A stretch of DNA of 49,039 bases from Selenomonadaceae bacterium (lineage in GTDB: Bacteria > Bacillota > Negativicutes > Selenomonadales > Selenomonadaceae): NCBI GenBank assembly GCA_017406175.1, contig JAFQZB010000091.1, forward strand, positions 1 through 49,039, in the 5' to 3' direction. Of the stretch, positions 1 through 7,985 are shown in pieces; the stretch's first letter is position 1, and the number at the start of each line of letters is the position of its first letter. The translations under genes were made by a program, and so were the position numbers. The notes under the pieces were generated by a model. It saw only the letters and a list, made by a program, of their open reading frames with translations, searched no databases and was not told the origin of the DNA.

Positions 1-162
1 AACATCGAATTCGCCGACAGCAAACGCTCGACTAGCGGCGACGATAATAATTCCGCTCCTGCTAACAACAGCTATCAAGAACGCCGTCAGCCTGCTCCGC
101 CGAAGAAAACTTACGACGACTTCGGCGGCGAACCCATTGACCCTGACGACACACCGTTTTAA
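1..162 (+). CDS. ssb: Single-stranded DNA-binding protein, C-terminal end (partial)
   Basis: The frame is open from the first base and ends with TAA at 160-162. It encodes a low-complexity Ser/Asn/Pro/Gln-rich linker followed by the acidic tip DPDDTPF. That tip is the hallmark of bacterial SSB, where the last residues dock replication and repair partners while the missing N-terminal OB fold binds single-stranded DNA. The gene directly downstream is rpsR, which matches the common rpsF-ssb-rpsR operon and supports the call. Only the last 53 residues are in the window. Confidence 0.93.
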   Translation, partial: NIEFADSKRSTSGDDNNSAPANNSYQERRQPAPPKKTYDDFGGEPIDPDDTPF

Positions 163-174
163 GGAGGATTGAAG

Positions 175-405
175 ATGCGTAGAGAAAGAGGTCGACGCCC
201 GCGCAGAAAAGTTTGCGCCTTTTGCGTCGATAAAGTTGAGAACATAGATTATAAAGACGCGGCTAAACTCCGCCGTTTCATCACTGAACGCGGCAAAATT
301 CTTCCGCGCCGCATTTCGGGCAACTGCGCCAAGCATCAGCGTCAAGTGACAATCGCCATTAAACGCGCCCGCAACATCGCGCTCTTGCCGTTCATCGCTG
401 ACTAA
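175..405 (+). CDS. rpsR: 30S ribosomal protein S18
   Basis: This is a small basic protein of 76 residues with the S18 core (KVCAFC near the N terminus, then [12 protein letters not shown] and [11 protein letters not shown]). S18 binds the small-subunit platform next to S6. The Shine-Dalgarno AAGGAGG at 161-167 lies 7 bases before ATG 175. An upstream in-frame TTG at 169 is only one base from it, so ATG 175 is preferred. It follows ssb by 12 bases, as in the usual rpsF-ssb-rpsR operon, and a hairpin terminator follows. The cysteines (CAFC) resemble the zinc-binding form of S18. Confidence 0.97.
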   Translation: MRRERGRRPRRKVCAFCVDKVENIDYKDAAKLRRFITERGKILPRRISGNCAKHQRQVTIAIKRARNIALLPFIAD

Positions 406-415
406 AATTTTTCAC

Positions 416-440
416 GGGGAGTCCACGGGGCTCCCTTTTT
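416..440 (+). terminator. Intrinsic terminator after rpsR
   Basis: GGGAG (417-421) pairs with CTCCC (431-435) around a 9-base loop and is followed by five T. It closes the ssb-rpsR operon 11 bases after the rpsR stop codon. Confidence 0.75.
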
Positions 441-457
441 CATTAGGATTCGGAATC

Positions 458-982
458 ATGCGCGATAAAAACTTTCTGCCGCTGATAGTCTTCGCCCTGA
501 TAATAACTTTGTCGTTCGGTTGGTGGCAATTCATCTACGAGCCGGCACAACGAGAAATCTTAGCCATGAAATTGGAGACGCGGCGACTTCGCGAGGTCGA
601 ACGGGAAATCATGGAGCTTAAGACCCGTCACGAAGACTTATCGGCGTTCGTTGAGGCAAAGGAACTTGAACTCGACGCGGCAAGGAACTTTCTACCCGCA
701 ACACTTGAGCAGGATAAATTCATTGACGAACTTTATCGGGCGGCGGATTTCCACAAGGCGCGGATAATTTCTGTGCAAACGGAAGACTCAACGGAGGAAA
801 TACTTCAAGCGCAGGTCGTCAATGTCAAACTTGAGGCGGATTATATCTCGTTGCTAAACTTCCTGCGGGCGATACTCGACGGCGAACGCCTGACAAGCCT
901 TGAAAGACTTTCCGTGACGAACGAGGCGGGACGAATCCTTTCCTGCGAGCTTAGCTTTAAAATCTTCGCGATTTCGCCTTGA
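458..982 (+). CDS. PilO-like inner membrane protein (type IV pilus/type II secretion family)
   Basis: The 174-residue protein has a short charged N terminus, one membrane segment (about residues 7-24), a charged coiled coil (about 28-70) and a C-terminal alpha/beta region. This is the layout of PilO, the bitopic protein that pairs with PilN and links the pilus assembly ATPase complex to the outer parts of the machine. It may also be described as a GspM-like fold. No pilM, pilN or pilP is adjacent in the window, so it is an orphan here. It follows the rpsR terminator and precedes a small membrane protein. The assignment rests on architecture and general resemblance, so the family is fairly likely but the function is inferred. 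Confidence 0.6.
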   Translation: MRDKNFLPLIVFALIITLSFGWWQFIYEPAQREILAMKLETRRLREVEREIMELKTRHEDLSAFVEAKELELDAARNFLPATLEQDKFIDELYRAADFHKARIISVQTEDSTEEILQAQVVNVKLEADYISLLNFLRAILDGERLTSLERLSVTNEAGRILSCELSFKIFAISP

Positions 983-1046
983 ACTTTACAAACCTTGTCG
1001 CCTCTGATAAACTCGACAAAAAAAATTTTTTAAAGGAGAATCCTAA

Positions 1047-1385
1047 ATGGCGCGGCAGTCAAAAAAAATCGCAAAAAAAATTCAGCCCAAGAAAAAGGCT
1101 GACTCCGAAGATAAAAAGCCAAAGGAAAAAGTCGGCAAGGATTATCTGCTAATCGCCGTCCTCGCTCTGACAATCGTCTTTCTTGTACTCGGCTGGTCAA
1201 ACTTCACGCCACTGAACCGCGGATTGTACATCGCCCTGCTAATATCGTTGTCGACGACTTACGCTAGGCGGCATTACAACTTCACGGAGACGCAAGACAT
1301 CTGGATAGAACGTGCCGGAATGGTCGCTATGGGCTGTGCAATCGTCCTGTTCGTCTTCATCATCTATCAGCAGTACTTCGCGTAA
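1047..1385 (+). CDS. Small membrane protein with lysine-rich N terminus (unknown function)
   Basis: The 112-residue protein begins with a strongly basic, Lys-rich cytoplasmic segment (residues 1-32). Three predicted membrane helices follow, at about 33-50, 56-72 and 90-110. A clear AAAGGAG at 1032-1038 sits 8 bases before ATG 1047. It follows the PilO-like gene by 64 bases and ends just before a bidirectional terminator, so the two may share a transcript. I do not recognise a family. Confidence 0.75.
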   Translation: MARQSKKIAKKIQPKKKADSEDKKPKEKVGKDYLLIAVLALTIVFLVLGWSNFTPLNRGLYIALLISLSTTYARRHYNFTETQDIWIERAGMVAMGCAIVLFVFIIYQQYFA

Positions 1386-1403
1386 ACCCTTGCAAACAAA
1401 AAC

Positions 1404-1433
1404 CTCCCGTCAAACTCGGCGGGAGATTTTTTT
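1404..1433. terminator. Bidirectional intrinsic terminator
   Basis: CTCCCG (1404-1409) pairs with CGGGAG (1420-1425). A T-tract follows on the plus strand and a GTTTTTG tract follows on the minus strand. It lies between two convergent genes and can serve both. Confidence 0.75.
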
Positions 1434-1437
1434 ATGT

Positions 1438-2058
1438 CTATTTCAAAACGAAAACGGTAACGGTGCGCCGCCCAAAGTCCATTGCCTGCCAATAGTCTTC
1501 CATGCATAAATCAATCCGATAACCGTAGATTGCACCGCCCGTGTCAGCCGCCAAAGCCTCGCCGTAGCCGGGGATATAAACCCTGGTGCCGAGCGGGATA
1601 ATATCCGGGTCAACGGCAACTACACCATAGGTCGCGGGAATGCCCATCGCCGTCAAGCCGCCCCCGCCGCCGTCCGTAGGCAGGTAAGCTGTCGCCTCCA
1701 TGCCTAGAACCTGCGTGTAAGGAACGTAGCCTTGCGGAGTCTCGACGACTTCTTCAGGTTCCTCGAAAGGCTCTTCGACTTCGCCCGTTAAGTTCTTGCC
1801 TAAAGAAGCCTCCACGACCTCGGCAAAGGCTCGCGATAACTCATCGTCCTGGCTTACTTGCAATCTTCCGTCTTCGCCAACTGCAATCGCTGTAGGTTCT
1901 GCGTGCGTCTCCTCGATTTGGACTTGCTCGACTTCGGGCGGTTCCTCTTGCTTATCGGTAAAGCCCGTGTTAATCATCGTCAAGCCCGCCAATACGAGGC
2001 AGAGTTCACACTTTCTTTTAATAGTCTCTAGTGTCTTGAATATTTTTCGCTTCATCAT
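1438..2058 (-). CDS. 3D-domain cell-wall hydrolase-like protein
   Basis: The 206-residue protein has a hydrophobic N-terminal segment (about 18-33), a Glu/Pro-rich spacer (about 38-115) and a C-terminal 3D domain (about 120-206). The domain shows the three aspartates that name it: DPDIIPLGT, AADTGG and RIDLC. This barrel domain occurs in MltA-type lytic transglycosylases and in Firmicutes surface proteins such as YocH and YabE. A role in peptidoglycan cleavage outside the membrane is therefore likely. It starts with two ATGs behind a GGCGGCGGA ribosome binding site. It has its own promoter and a leader of about 120 bases that can fold (separate entries). Confidence 0.85.
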   Translation of the reverse strand: MMKRKIFKTLETIKRKCELCLVLAGLTMINTGFTDKQEEPPEVEQVQIEETHAEPTAIAVGEDGRLQVSQDDELSRAFAEVVEASLGKNLTGEVEEPFEEPEEVVETPQGYVPYTQVLGMEATAYLPTDGGGGGLTAMGIPATYGVVAVDPDIIPLGTRVYIPGYGEALAADTGGAIYGYRIDLCMEDYWQAMDFGRRTVTVFVLK

Positions 2059-2182
2059 TCCGCCGCCTGACGCAACGTCCTGTCGCGTCCCAAGCAGGAC
2101 GACTGCTTATGGTCGCCTCTTTGCTTCGGAGCAGCTTTCCCCCTTTCAACTAAAAACCAAAATGTTAATAACCTAAAAACCG
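2059..2182 (-). promoter_or_regulatory. Structured 5' leader of the 3D-domain gene (candidate)
   Basis: The RNA between the predicted start site (about 2182) and the 3D-domain ATG can form at least two hairpins. One pairs CTGCT with AGCAG around a 23-base loop. The other is a 7-bp stem, CGTCCTG with CAGGACG, closer to the start codon. I could not match it to c-di-AMP or other riboswitch consensus elements I know. It may simply be a structured leader. Confidence 0.35.
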
Positions 2183-2205
2183 CCGCGAACTATACTGCGC
2201 GACGG
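2175..2205 (-). terminator. Intrinsic terminator of the dipeptidase operon, overlapping a promoter
   Basis: On the minus strand CCGTCGCG pairs with CGCGGCGG (one G-T pair) around a 10-base loop and runs into TTTTT. It lies downstream of the VanX-like gene and upstream of the 3D-domain gene. The loop contains the -10 element of the next promoter. Confidence 0.6.
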
Positions 2206-2217
2206 CTTCATTGTCAA
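2189..2217 (-). promoter_or_regulatory. Promoter of the 3D-domain gene
   Basis: On the minus strand a consensus -35 TTGACA (2217-2212) is followed after exactly 17 bases by TATAGT (2194-2189). Transcription would begin near 2182. The -10 element sits in the loop of the preceding terminator hairpin. Confidence 0.75.
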
Positions 2218-2243
2218 GAAAAGTTATTGTTCCTTCCTATTCC

Positions 2244-2966
2244 TTATTGATTGCCTCCCATTTCAAGCAGTCTAACAGGGAATGTGAAGTAAGTATCGGG
2301 ATAAGGCTCGTTTTCTAGCGTGAAGTGCCACCACTCCGAGTAAAGCGGCTTGAATCCGTGCTTAACCATGGCGTTCCGAAGAATCATTCTGTTCTTGTAC
2401 TGTGCCTTAGTGATTTTTTTGTAATCGGGATGAGACAGCTCGCCAAAGTAATCGAACGTGCCGCCCATGTCGACTTCCTTGCCGGTCTTCATGTCAAAAA
2501 GCGTCAAGTCGATCGTCGAGCCGCGAGAGTGTCCAGACTTCTCCATTATGTAATCTTCGGGGAACAACCGCTCCTTGCCGAGTTCGGGATAGAAATAATT
2601 CTTCATGCGCTTATCGTTAATGTCCTTAGCCCAACGCACGAAATGATCAACAGCCTTCTGCGGGCGGTACGCGTCATAGACTTTAAGCCGATAGCCCATC
2701 TTCATTAAGTCATCGGAAACTTTTTTAAGAGCCTCGGCGGCCTCGCGTGTCATCAAAGCGCAAGGTTGCTCGTAGCCGTCAATCCTATCGCCGACAAAGT
2801 TATAAGTCGAGTAGTAGCGAATCTCCTGGATAATGTCCGGCACGACCTCAGCAAGCACCACGAACCCCGACGGGTCATCGGGCGATTGCGACCTCTGCGC
2901 GGCGGCGGGCGTCACGAACATTATCAACGCCAGCAACACGCCGATTAAAACTTTACTGAACTTCAT
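2244..2966 (-). CDS. ddpX: D-alanyl-D-alanine dipeptidase (VanX/DdpX family, M15D)
   Basis: The 240-residue protein has an N-terminal signal peptide (about residues 1-24, ending in an Ala-rich site) and an M15 zinc peptidase domain. Zinc ligands are visible in SGHSRGSTID (His, Asp) and in EWWHF (His preceded by the catalytic Glu). The family hydrolyses D-Ala-D-Ala. An exported copy such as this one more likely recycles peptidoglycan fragments than confers glycopeptide resistance, and no vanH or vanA is adjacent. AGGAG at 2975-2979 lies 8 bases before ATG 2966. The longer GTG reading at 2975 would overlap that site. Its start overlaps the end of the upstream cyclo-ligase gene by 14 bases, implying coupling. 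Confidence 0.87.
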   Translation of the reverse strand: MKFSKVLIGVLLALIMFVTPAAAQRSQSPDDPSGFVVLAEVVPDIIQEIRYYSTYNFVGDRIDGYEQPCALMTREAAEALKKVSDDLMKMGYRLKVYDAYRPQKAVDHFVRWAKDINDKRMKNYFYPELGKERLFPEDYIMEKSGHSRGSTIDLTLFDMKTGKEVDMGGTFDYFGELSHPDYKKITKAQYKNRMILRNAMVKHGFKPLYSEWWHFTLENEPYPDTYFTFPVRLLEMGGNQ

Positions 2967-3525
2967 TACAAACACTCCTTTTAAGCGTCATGACTATATC
3001 AATCTTTGCGTCGTGGTCTTCGGTTGGCAAGCTGTCGACTAGTTGGAAGTCATAAGCCAACGCAATCTTTTTGGCATTGACGGCGCGGGGCAAGAACCTG
3101 TCATAGTAGCCGCCGCCCAAGCCCAATCGGTTGCCGTGAAAATCGAACGCCGCGCCAGGCACGATAACGCAATCAATTTTCGCGGGCTTGATGACCTTCC
3201 TTAGCTCCGGCTTAACGGTTTGAATGTTAAACGCGCCGACCTCCAAAGCGTCAAGGCTCGGAACTTCCACGGCTTGCATTTCGCCCTTGCCAATGATGAA
3301 CGGTATCGCCAAAACTTTTTTATCCGTCAAGCACGCCGCGAACAGTTCGTTAAGCTGAAGTTCATCTGGCGTCGACGCGTAAGCCATGATGACTTTAGCC
3401 GCGTGATAGACTTCAGACGCCGTGAACTTTTTTATCAGCTCGTGGCTTATGCGGTCTCGTTCGTCGCGGGGGACTGCCGCCCGCTTGCCTAGGAATTCTC
3501 GACGCAAAATTTTTTTCTCAAGCAC
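2953..3525 (-). CDS. 5-formyltetrahydrofolate cyclo-ligase
   Basis: The 190-residue protein has the family features: a basic N terminus (KKILRREFLGKR), VPGAAFDFHGNRLGLGGGYYDRFL with the Gly-rich nucleotide loop, and a typical length. The enzyme uses ATP to convert 5-formyl-THF to 5,10-methenyl-THF in folate metabolism. The best start is GTG 3525, which overlaps the yajC stop by 8 bases. A GGAGGAG inside yajC supplies the ribosome binding site. An upstream ATG would add 21 residues unlike the family. It is coupled to yajC upstream and to the dipeptidase downstream. Confidence 0.92.
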   Translation of the reverse strand: MLEKKILRREFLGKRAAVPRDERDRISHELIKKFTASEVYHAAKVIMAYASTPDELQLNELFAACLTDKKVLAIPFIIGKGEMQAVEVPSLDALEVGAFNIQTVKPELRKVIKPAKIDCVIVPGAAFDFHGNRLGLGGGYYDRFLPRAVNAKKIALAYDFQLVDSLPTEDHDAKIDIVMTLKRSVCNEVQ

Positions 3526-3802
3526 TCTTCTCCTCCGCCACGCCGTTAATCGACCCGCGAGCAACTTCAATCTCGACGTTATCGGCAATCTTCAGACGGA
3601 CAATATCATCGCTGAGGCTGACAATCGTCCCGTAAATGCCGCCAATGGTTATGACGCGGCTCCCGACCTTTAGACTGCTAAGCATCGCGTCATGTGCCTC
3701 GCGTGCTTTCTTCTGCGGGCGGTACAGCAGGAAATAAAAAATCAACACCATTAAGATTATCGGCATGAAGTTTGCGAACGCCGCCATTGCATCGTTTTCC
3801 AT
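3518..3802 (-). CDS. yajC: Preprotein translocase subunit YajC
   Basis: The 94-residue protein has one membrane helix (about 12-30) followed by the conserved YRPQKKA motif and a small cytoplasmic domain (VGSRVITIGGIYGTIVSL). YajC is the accessory subunit that associates with SecDF-SecYEG at the membrane. TAGGAGGA lies 6-7 bases before the ATG. It sits between ftsH and the cyclo-ligase gene and overlaps the latter. This differs from the common tgt-yajC-secDF arrangement. Confidence 0.94.
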   Translation of the reverse strand: MENDAMAAFANFMPIILMVLIFYFLLYRPQKKAREAHDAMLSSLKVGSRVITIGGIYGTIVSLSDDIVRLKIADNVEIEVARGSINGVAEEKSA

Positions 3803-3864
3803 TAATCATTTCCTCCTACAAAAATTAAGACCGAGTTGCCCCGGTCATTGTCTACAAAAAATTT

Positions 3865-5778
3865 TTAAACGGGCGTTGGTGCCGAGCCGTCAGGGAATTT
3901 GGGTTGCTCGACGACTTCTGGCTTGCCAAGGTCAACTGTCACGGGCGGCGGCTCTTTTAGGAATGGCTTCTCGAATTCCGTTTTCTGCTCGCCGAAGACA
4001 ATATCTTTAAGCTCCTGCGCCGAGAGGGTTTCCTTGTCAATCAACGCCTTAGCTATCACGTCTAACTTGTCGCGGTTGTCGTTTATAATCGTGCGGCAAG
4101 CCTCGTAAGCCTCTTGCATGTACTTTTGGATTTCCTTATCAATCTCGCTGGCGACTTCCTCCGAATAATTCTTTTGCGGCTGTCCGAAGTAGTACTGCTG
4201 GGCGGGGTCGCCGCCATAAGCCACAGGTCCTAGGACTTTGCTCATACCGTATTGCATAATCATTGCGCGAACGATTCGGCTTGCCTGCTGTATGTCTTGG
4301 GAGGCTCCAGTTGAGATTTCGTTTAGGACGATTTCTTCGGCGACGCGTCCGCCCATTGCAACCTTCAAGCGGTCTATGAGTTCGGAACGTGTAGCATAGC
4401 TCCTATCCTCCTTAGGCAACATCAGCGTATAGCCGCCTGCCCTGCCACGCGGGATTATCGTGACCTTGTGGACGGGGTCGGCGTGCTTTAACATCATGCC
4501 AACCAACGCATGCCCGCCCTCGTGATACGCCGTCAACTTTTTCTCGTTCTCGCTCATGACTTTGGATTTGCGTTCCGGACCTGCCATTACCCGTTCGATT
4601 GACTCTTCAAGCTCGGTCATGTTGATTTCGTGCTTGTTACGTCTAGCCGCAAGTAACGCCGCCTCATTTACGAGATTAGCCAAGTCAGCTCCCGTAAAGC
4701 CTGGAGTCCGCCGCGCCAAAACGTCTAAGTCTACATCCTTTGCAATCGGCTTGCCCTTCGTGTGAACTTTTAAAATTGCAACGCGTCCAGTCACGTCGGG
4801 TTTATCAACTACAATCTGACGGTCGAAGCGTCCAGGTCTAAGCAATGCTTTGTCGAGAATATCCGGACGATTCGTTGCGGCAATGATGATGATTCCCTCG
4901 TTAGCCGCGAAGCCGTCCATTTCTACAAGCAACTGATTCAAAGTCTGCTCGCGTTCGTCATGCCCGCCACCGACTGCCGCGCCGCGTTGACGACCGACCG
5001 CGTCAATCTCGTCGATAAAGATAATGCACGGGGAATTCTTCTTAGCCTGCGCGAACAAGTCACGGACACGCGACGCGCCCACGCCTACGAACATTTCCAC
5101 GAAGTCCGAACCACTTATCGAGAAGAACGCAACGCCCGCTTCGCCCGCGACCGCCTTAGCCAACAAAGTTTTACCTGTACCAGGAGGACCGAAGAGCAAA
5201 ACTCCCTTTGGAATCCTCGCGCCCAAGTCGTTGAATTTCTTCGGGTGCTTGAGGAATTCGACGACCTCGGCAAGTTATTCCTTATCCTCGTCCGCGCCCG
5301 CCACGTCATTGAACGTCACTTTGACTTTATCGCCGCCCATAAGCTTTGCACGACTCTTGCCGAAAGAAAAGACTTTGCCGCCGCCGCCCTGCGTCTGACT
5401 TATCATGAAGTACCAGAAGCCCACTAGCAACGCAATCGGCAAAAGGGACGTAAGGAGCGTCATCCACCACGGCGGGTCTTTGGGGTTCTGCGCATGTATT
5501 TCCACGCCCTTATCACTCAGTTTGTTGATAAGTTCTTCGTCGTCAACTGGCTCGTCGGGGACTATCGTCGAGAACTCGCCGCCGTCTTTCTTTGTGGCTT
5601 GTATCGAATTCTTTACTACGACAACTTTTGTTATCTCGCCCTTCTCGACAAGTTGCATGAATTGGGAATAGCTCACTTCCTCGACTGGCTTTGGCTTAAC
5701 CGACATGTAGTCGTAGGCGGTTATCGCAATAAAAATCACCAGCAAATAGAACCCGACGTTGCGCAAGAAACTGTTCAA
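3865..5778 (-). pseudogene. ftsH: ATP-dependent zinc metalloprotease FtsH, interrupted by an in-frame TAA
   Basis: Read through, the frame would give a full-length FtsH of 637 codons. It has two membrane helices flanking a periplasmic domain (about residues 5-22 and 108-128), the AAA+ module (GPPGTGKT Walker A, IIFIDEID Walker B), and the protease site HEGGH with the distant zinc-binding Asp in GASQD. A TAA at 5277-5275 replaces the second Glu of the conserved KEELAE just before the AAA+ domain. The frame is the same on both sides, so this is a nonsense change and not a frameshift. The upstream part (5275-5778, TTG start with AAAGGAG) would be a membrane stub of 167 residues. The downstream part has a TTG at 5226 but no good ribosome binding site. 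It may be a real mutation, recoding, or a base-call error. Confidence 0.9.
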
Positions 5779-5803
5779 TCAAAACGCTCCTTTGCCTTAA
5801 AAA

Positions 5804-6430
5804 TCATTCTGTTAGTGCCTCGCGGATTTTGTTCTTATCCTTTTCGACTTCTTGCAAGTTTTTCCTCAAGCCCTTGTCCAGTGCGCGTTCAGAACTGCCA
5901 ATCCCGTCCAAAATAGAAGTAGATTTGCCAGTTGCCGTCGCACGCTTCATGTAGGAAAAATCTTTTTTGTTATCCGACCAAACGCGGAAATCCAGCACGA
6001 CATTTATCTTTTGGCTTGCTGTGAAGAATCCCACGGAGACTTTCGGGGCGGTGTTGGTTATGCGCGTGTAAATCAAGTAATCGCCGCCGAAGTACTGACA
6101 GATTTTGTTTAGGTCATCTTTCTTGAGATAAAAAGTCGTCGCGTCGCCTTCCTCCGCGCCATTGGAAGCTATCAAATTATTCTCTTCGCGATAGATTTGC
6201 ACGTAGTTTTCCGTCTCGCTTATGGGAACAATCTCACACGTCATATTGCCCAAAATATTTTTCAACGTGTCTTGCAGTAGCGTATGAACCTTTTCAGGCT
6301 CGGAGAAAGTTCCCGTTGGTGATTCAAATACGACAACAATCTTTGGCTCGCCTTCCGCTGAAGCAGAATTGTTGACGGCTAACAAGAGCACTGTCGCCAC
6401 ACAAAGGATAGAAAAAATCTTCTTCAGCAC
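5804..6430 (-). CDS. Exported protein of unknown function between hpt and ftsH
   Basis: The 208-residue protein starts at GTG 6430, with GAGGAGGG seven bases upstream, and begins with a signal peptide (KKIFSILCVATVLLL, cleavage near ASA-EG). The rest is mixed alpha/beta. The stretch GGDYLIYTRITN, followed by strands and a helix with repeated Ala/Arg/Leu, loosely recalls CsgG/TolB-N-like exported domains, but I would not assign it. It lies 13 bases after hpt and 25 before ftsH in the tilS-hpt-ftsH operon, a place where Firmicutes usually have no extra gene. A longer ATG start at 6568 lies inside hpt and is unlikely. Confidence 0.75.
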   Translation of the reverse strand: MLKKIFSILCVATVLLLAVNNSASAEGEPKIVVVFESPTGTFSEPEKVHTLLQDTLKNILGNMTCEIVPISETENYVQIYREENNLIASNGAEEGDATTFYLKKDDLNKICQYFGGDYLIYTRITNTAPKVSVGFFTASQKINVVLDFRVWSDNKKDFSYMKRATATGKSTSILDGIGSSERALDKGLRKNLQEVEKDKNKIREALTE

Positions 6431-6443
6431 GGATAAGCCCTCC

Positions 6444-7001
6444 TCATTTGCCTCCGTAAACGCTACGATTGAGAATGCCCAGGTAAGGAAGGTTGCGATA
6501 ATGTTGCGCGAAGTCCAGCCCGTAGCCGACGATAAATTCATCGGGCACATCGAAGCCGCAGTAATCAATCTTAACGTCGACTTTGCGGCGGCTTGGCTTG
6601 TTCAAAAGCGTGCAGACTTTGACGCTATTTGCCTTCTTGTCCATGAAGTAATCGATAAGATAGCTCATTGTCGTGCCGGAGTCGATAATATCTTCTACAA
6701 GCAAGATGTCGCGTCCCTTGGGGTCGTTGTCGAGGTTCTTGAGGATATTGACCTTGCCGCTGGTGTGGGAGTTTGCGTCATAGCTTGAGGCGATAAGAAA
6801 ATCGAACTGGACGGGAATGGTCAGCCGCCGCACAACGTCCGTATAAAACATGACCGCGCCGTTGAGAATGCCGACCGTCAAAAGGGGCTTGGCAATGTCC
6901 TTGTAGTCTTCGCTGATTTGCGCGCTGAGCTCCTTAGCGCGGGCGGCGATTTCCTCCTCGGTGTACAGCACGCGTTCGATGTAATCTTCCTTACTCTTCA
7001 A
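6444..7001 (-). CDS. hpt: Hypoxanthine phosphoribosyltransferase
   Basis: The 185-residue purine-salvage enzyme makes IMP or GMP from hypoxanthine or guanine and PRPP. The PRPP-binding motif LLVEDIIDSGTT and the downstream VGYGLDFAQHYRNLPYLG block are typical of bacterial Hpt. AAGGA at 7011-7015 directly abuts ATG 7010 but lies 9 bases from TTG 7001, so TTG 7001 is the better start. The ATG would add three residues. The order tilS-hpt-(exported protein)-ftsH resembles the conserved Firmicutes tilS-hpt-ftsH cluster. Confidence 0.95.
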   Translation of the reverse strand: MKSKEDYIERVLYTEEEIAARAKELSAQISEDYKDIAKPLLTVGILNGAVMFYTDVVRRLTIPVQFDFLIASSYDANSHTSGKVNILKNLDNDPKGRDILLVEDIIDSGTTMSYLIDYFMDKKANSVKVCTLLNKPSRRKVDVKIDYCGFDVPDEFIVGYGLDFAQHYRNLPYLGILNRSVYGGK

Positions 7002-7015
7002 AGCAATCATTCCTT

Positions 7016-7981
7016 TCAATAAAAATTGTTCGTTATAGAAAGTTTTCCTTTTGTCAAATTCGCTCGCAAGTTCTTTGGCAGTTCGACGCCCCTAAGCCCG
7101 TTAATTAAAACCTTGCGGACTTCCTCGAAGTGCACGAACCCGAAATCTTTTGCCGAGCCCGTGACTTGTGCTAGGAACTTCTTTATGACGACTCGTTGCA
7201 ATGCGGGGTGGAGCTTTAGGAACTCTGCACGGATTATGGAGTTGTTACGGACGACGGCGGGGAAAATTTTTTCTGCTTGCTCGTCTATGAAGTCCGCCTC
7301 CTCCGCTGTGACTTCCGCCAATCTGCAAAGCGTTTCGACCAGCGCGGGATTAAATCTTTCAAGCGTCGGGATAAGCTCCAGCCGAATTCGATTGCGTGTC
7401 GCGTCAAGTTCAAAGTTCGTTGCGTCGACTCGTGGCGATAAATTTTTTTCTCGGCAGAAGTCTTCAAGTTCGGCTTTCCTGAACCTAAGCAACGGACGAA
7501 GTAGCAAGCCATAATCCTTAGAAAAAGTCCTAAACCTCATCGCCGACAAGCCCGAAGTCGTTGCCCCGCGTAGCAGTCGCATTAGGATTGTCTCGGCTTG
7601 ATCGTCAGCGTGGTGAGCTAATGCAATCGCGTCGAAGTTCTGCTTGCTCAAGAATTCGTAGCGTAGAGTTCGTGCCGCAGTCTCGACGGAGATTTTTTCA
7701 GCCGCCGCATATGCTTTAACGTCGCCTCGTCCGCCTATGAATTTTATCCCGCGTTCCTCGGCGAAGGCTTTAACAAACGCTGCGTCGTCGATTGAATCTT
7801 GTCCGCGTAATCCGTGTTCAAAGTGTCCTATGCAAAGTTCCAAGCCGAAACGTCGCCGCGAACTAATCATCAGCTCCGCCAACGCTAAAGAATCAGCACC
7901 GCCCGACACTGCGATTAAAGCCCTGTGCACGCCGCCGAAGATTTTTTCTGCCGCGCAAATGTCAATGAACCGTTTAAGCAA
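7016..7981 (-). CDS. tilS: tRNA(Ile)-lysidine synthase
   Basis: The 321-residue PP-loop ATPase has SGGADS at residues 26-31 and the conserved HHADDQAET block. TilS attaches lysine to C34 of the AUA-reading tRNA-Ile and is normally essential. After the N-terminal catalytic domain and a helical middle domain the protein stops. It is shorter than the roughly 430-460 residue form that has the extra C-terminal domain. The only suitable start is TTG 7981, four bases after the S1-protein stop, with a weak binding site. It is co-transcribed with divIC, the S1 gene and hpt. Confidence 0.94.
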   Translation of the reverse strand: MLKRFIDICAAEKIFGGVHRALIAVSGGADSLALAELMISSRRRFGLELCIGHFEHGLRGQDSIDDAAFVKAFAEERGIKFIGGRGDVKAYAAAEKISVETAARTLRYEFLSKQNFDAIALAHHADDQAETILMRLLRGATTSGLSAMRFRTFSKDYGLLLRPLLRFRKAELEDFCREKNLSPRVDATNFELDATRNRIRLELIPTLERFNPALVETLCRLAEVTAEEADFIDEQAEKIFPAVVRNNSIIRAEFLKLHPALQRVVIKKFLAQVTGSAKDFGFVHFEEVRKVLINGLRGVELPKNLRANLTKGKLSITNNFY

Positions 7982-7985
7982 TGAT

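Noticed and set aside
2059..2182. c-di-AMP (ydaO-type) riboswitch before the 3D-domain gene
   Set aside because: Gene context fits, but the conserved core elements I know for this class are not present.
5275..5277. Reassigned TAA codon (alternative genetic code) as the explanation for ftsH
   Set aside because: TAA ends many genes here (for example ssb, secA), and RF1 (which reads UAA and UAG) is intact, so TAA is a normal stop.
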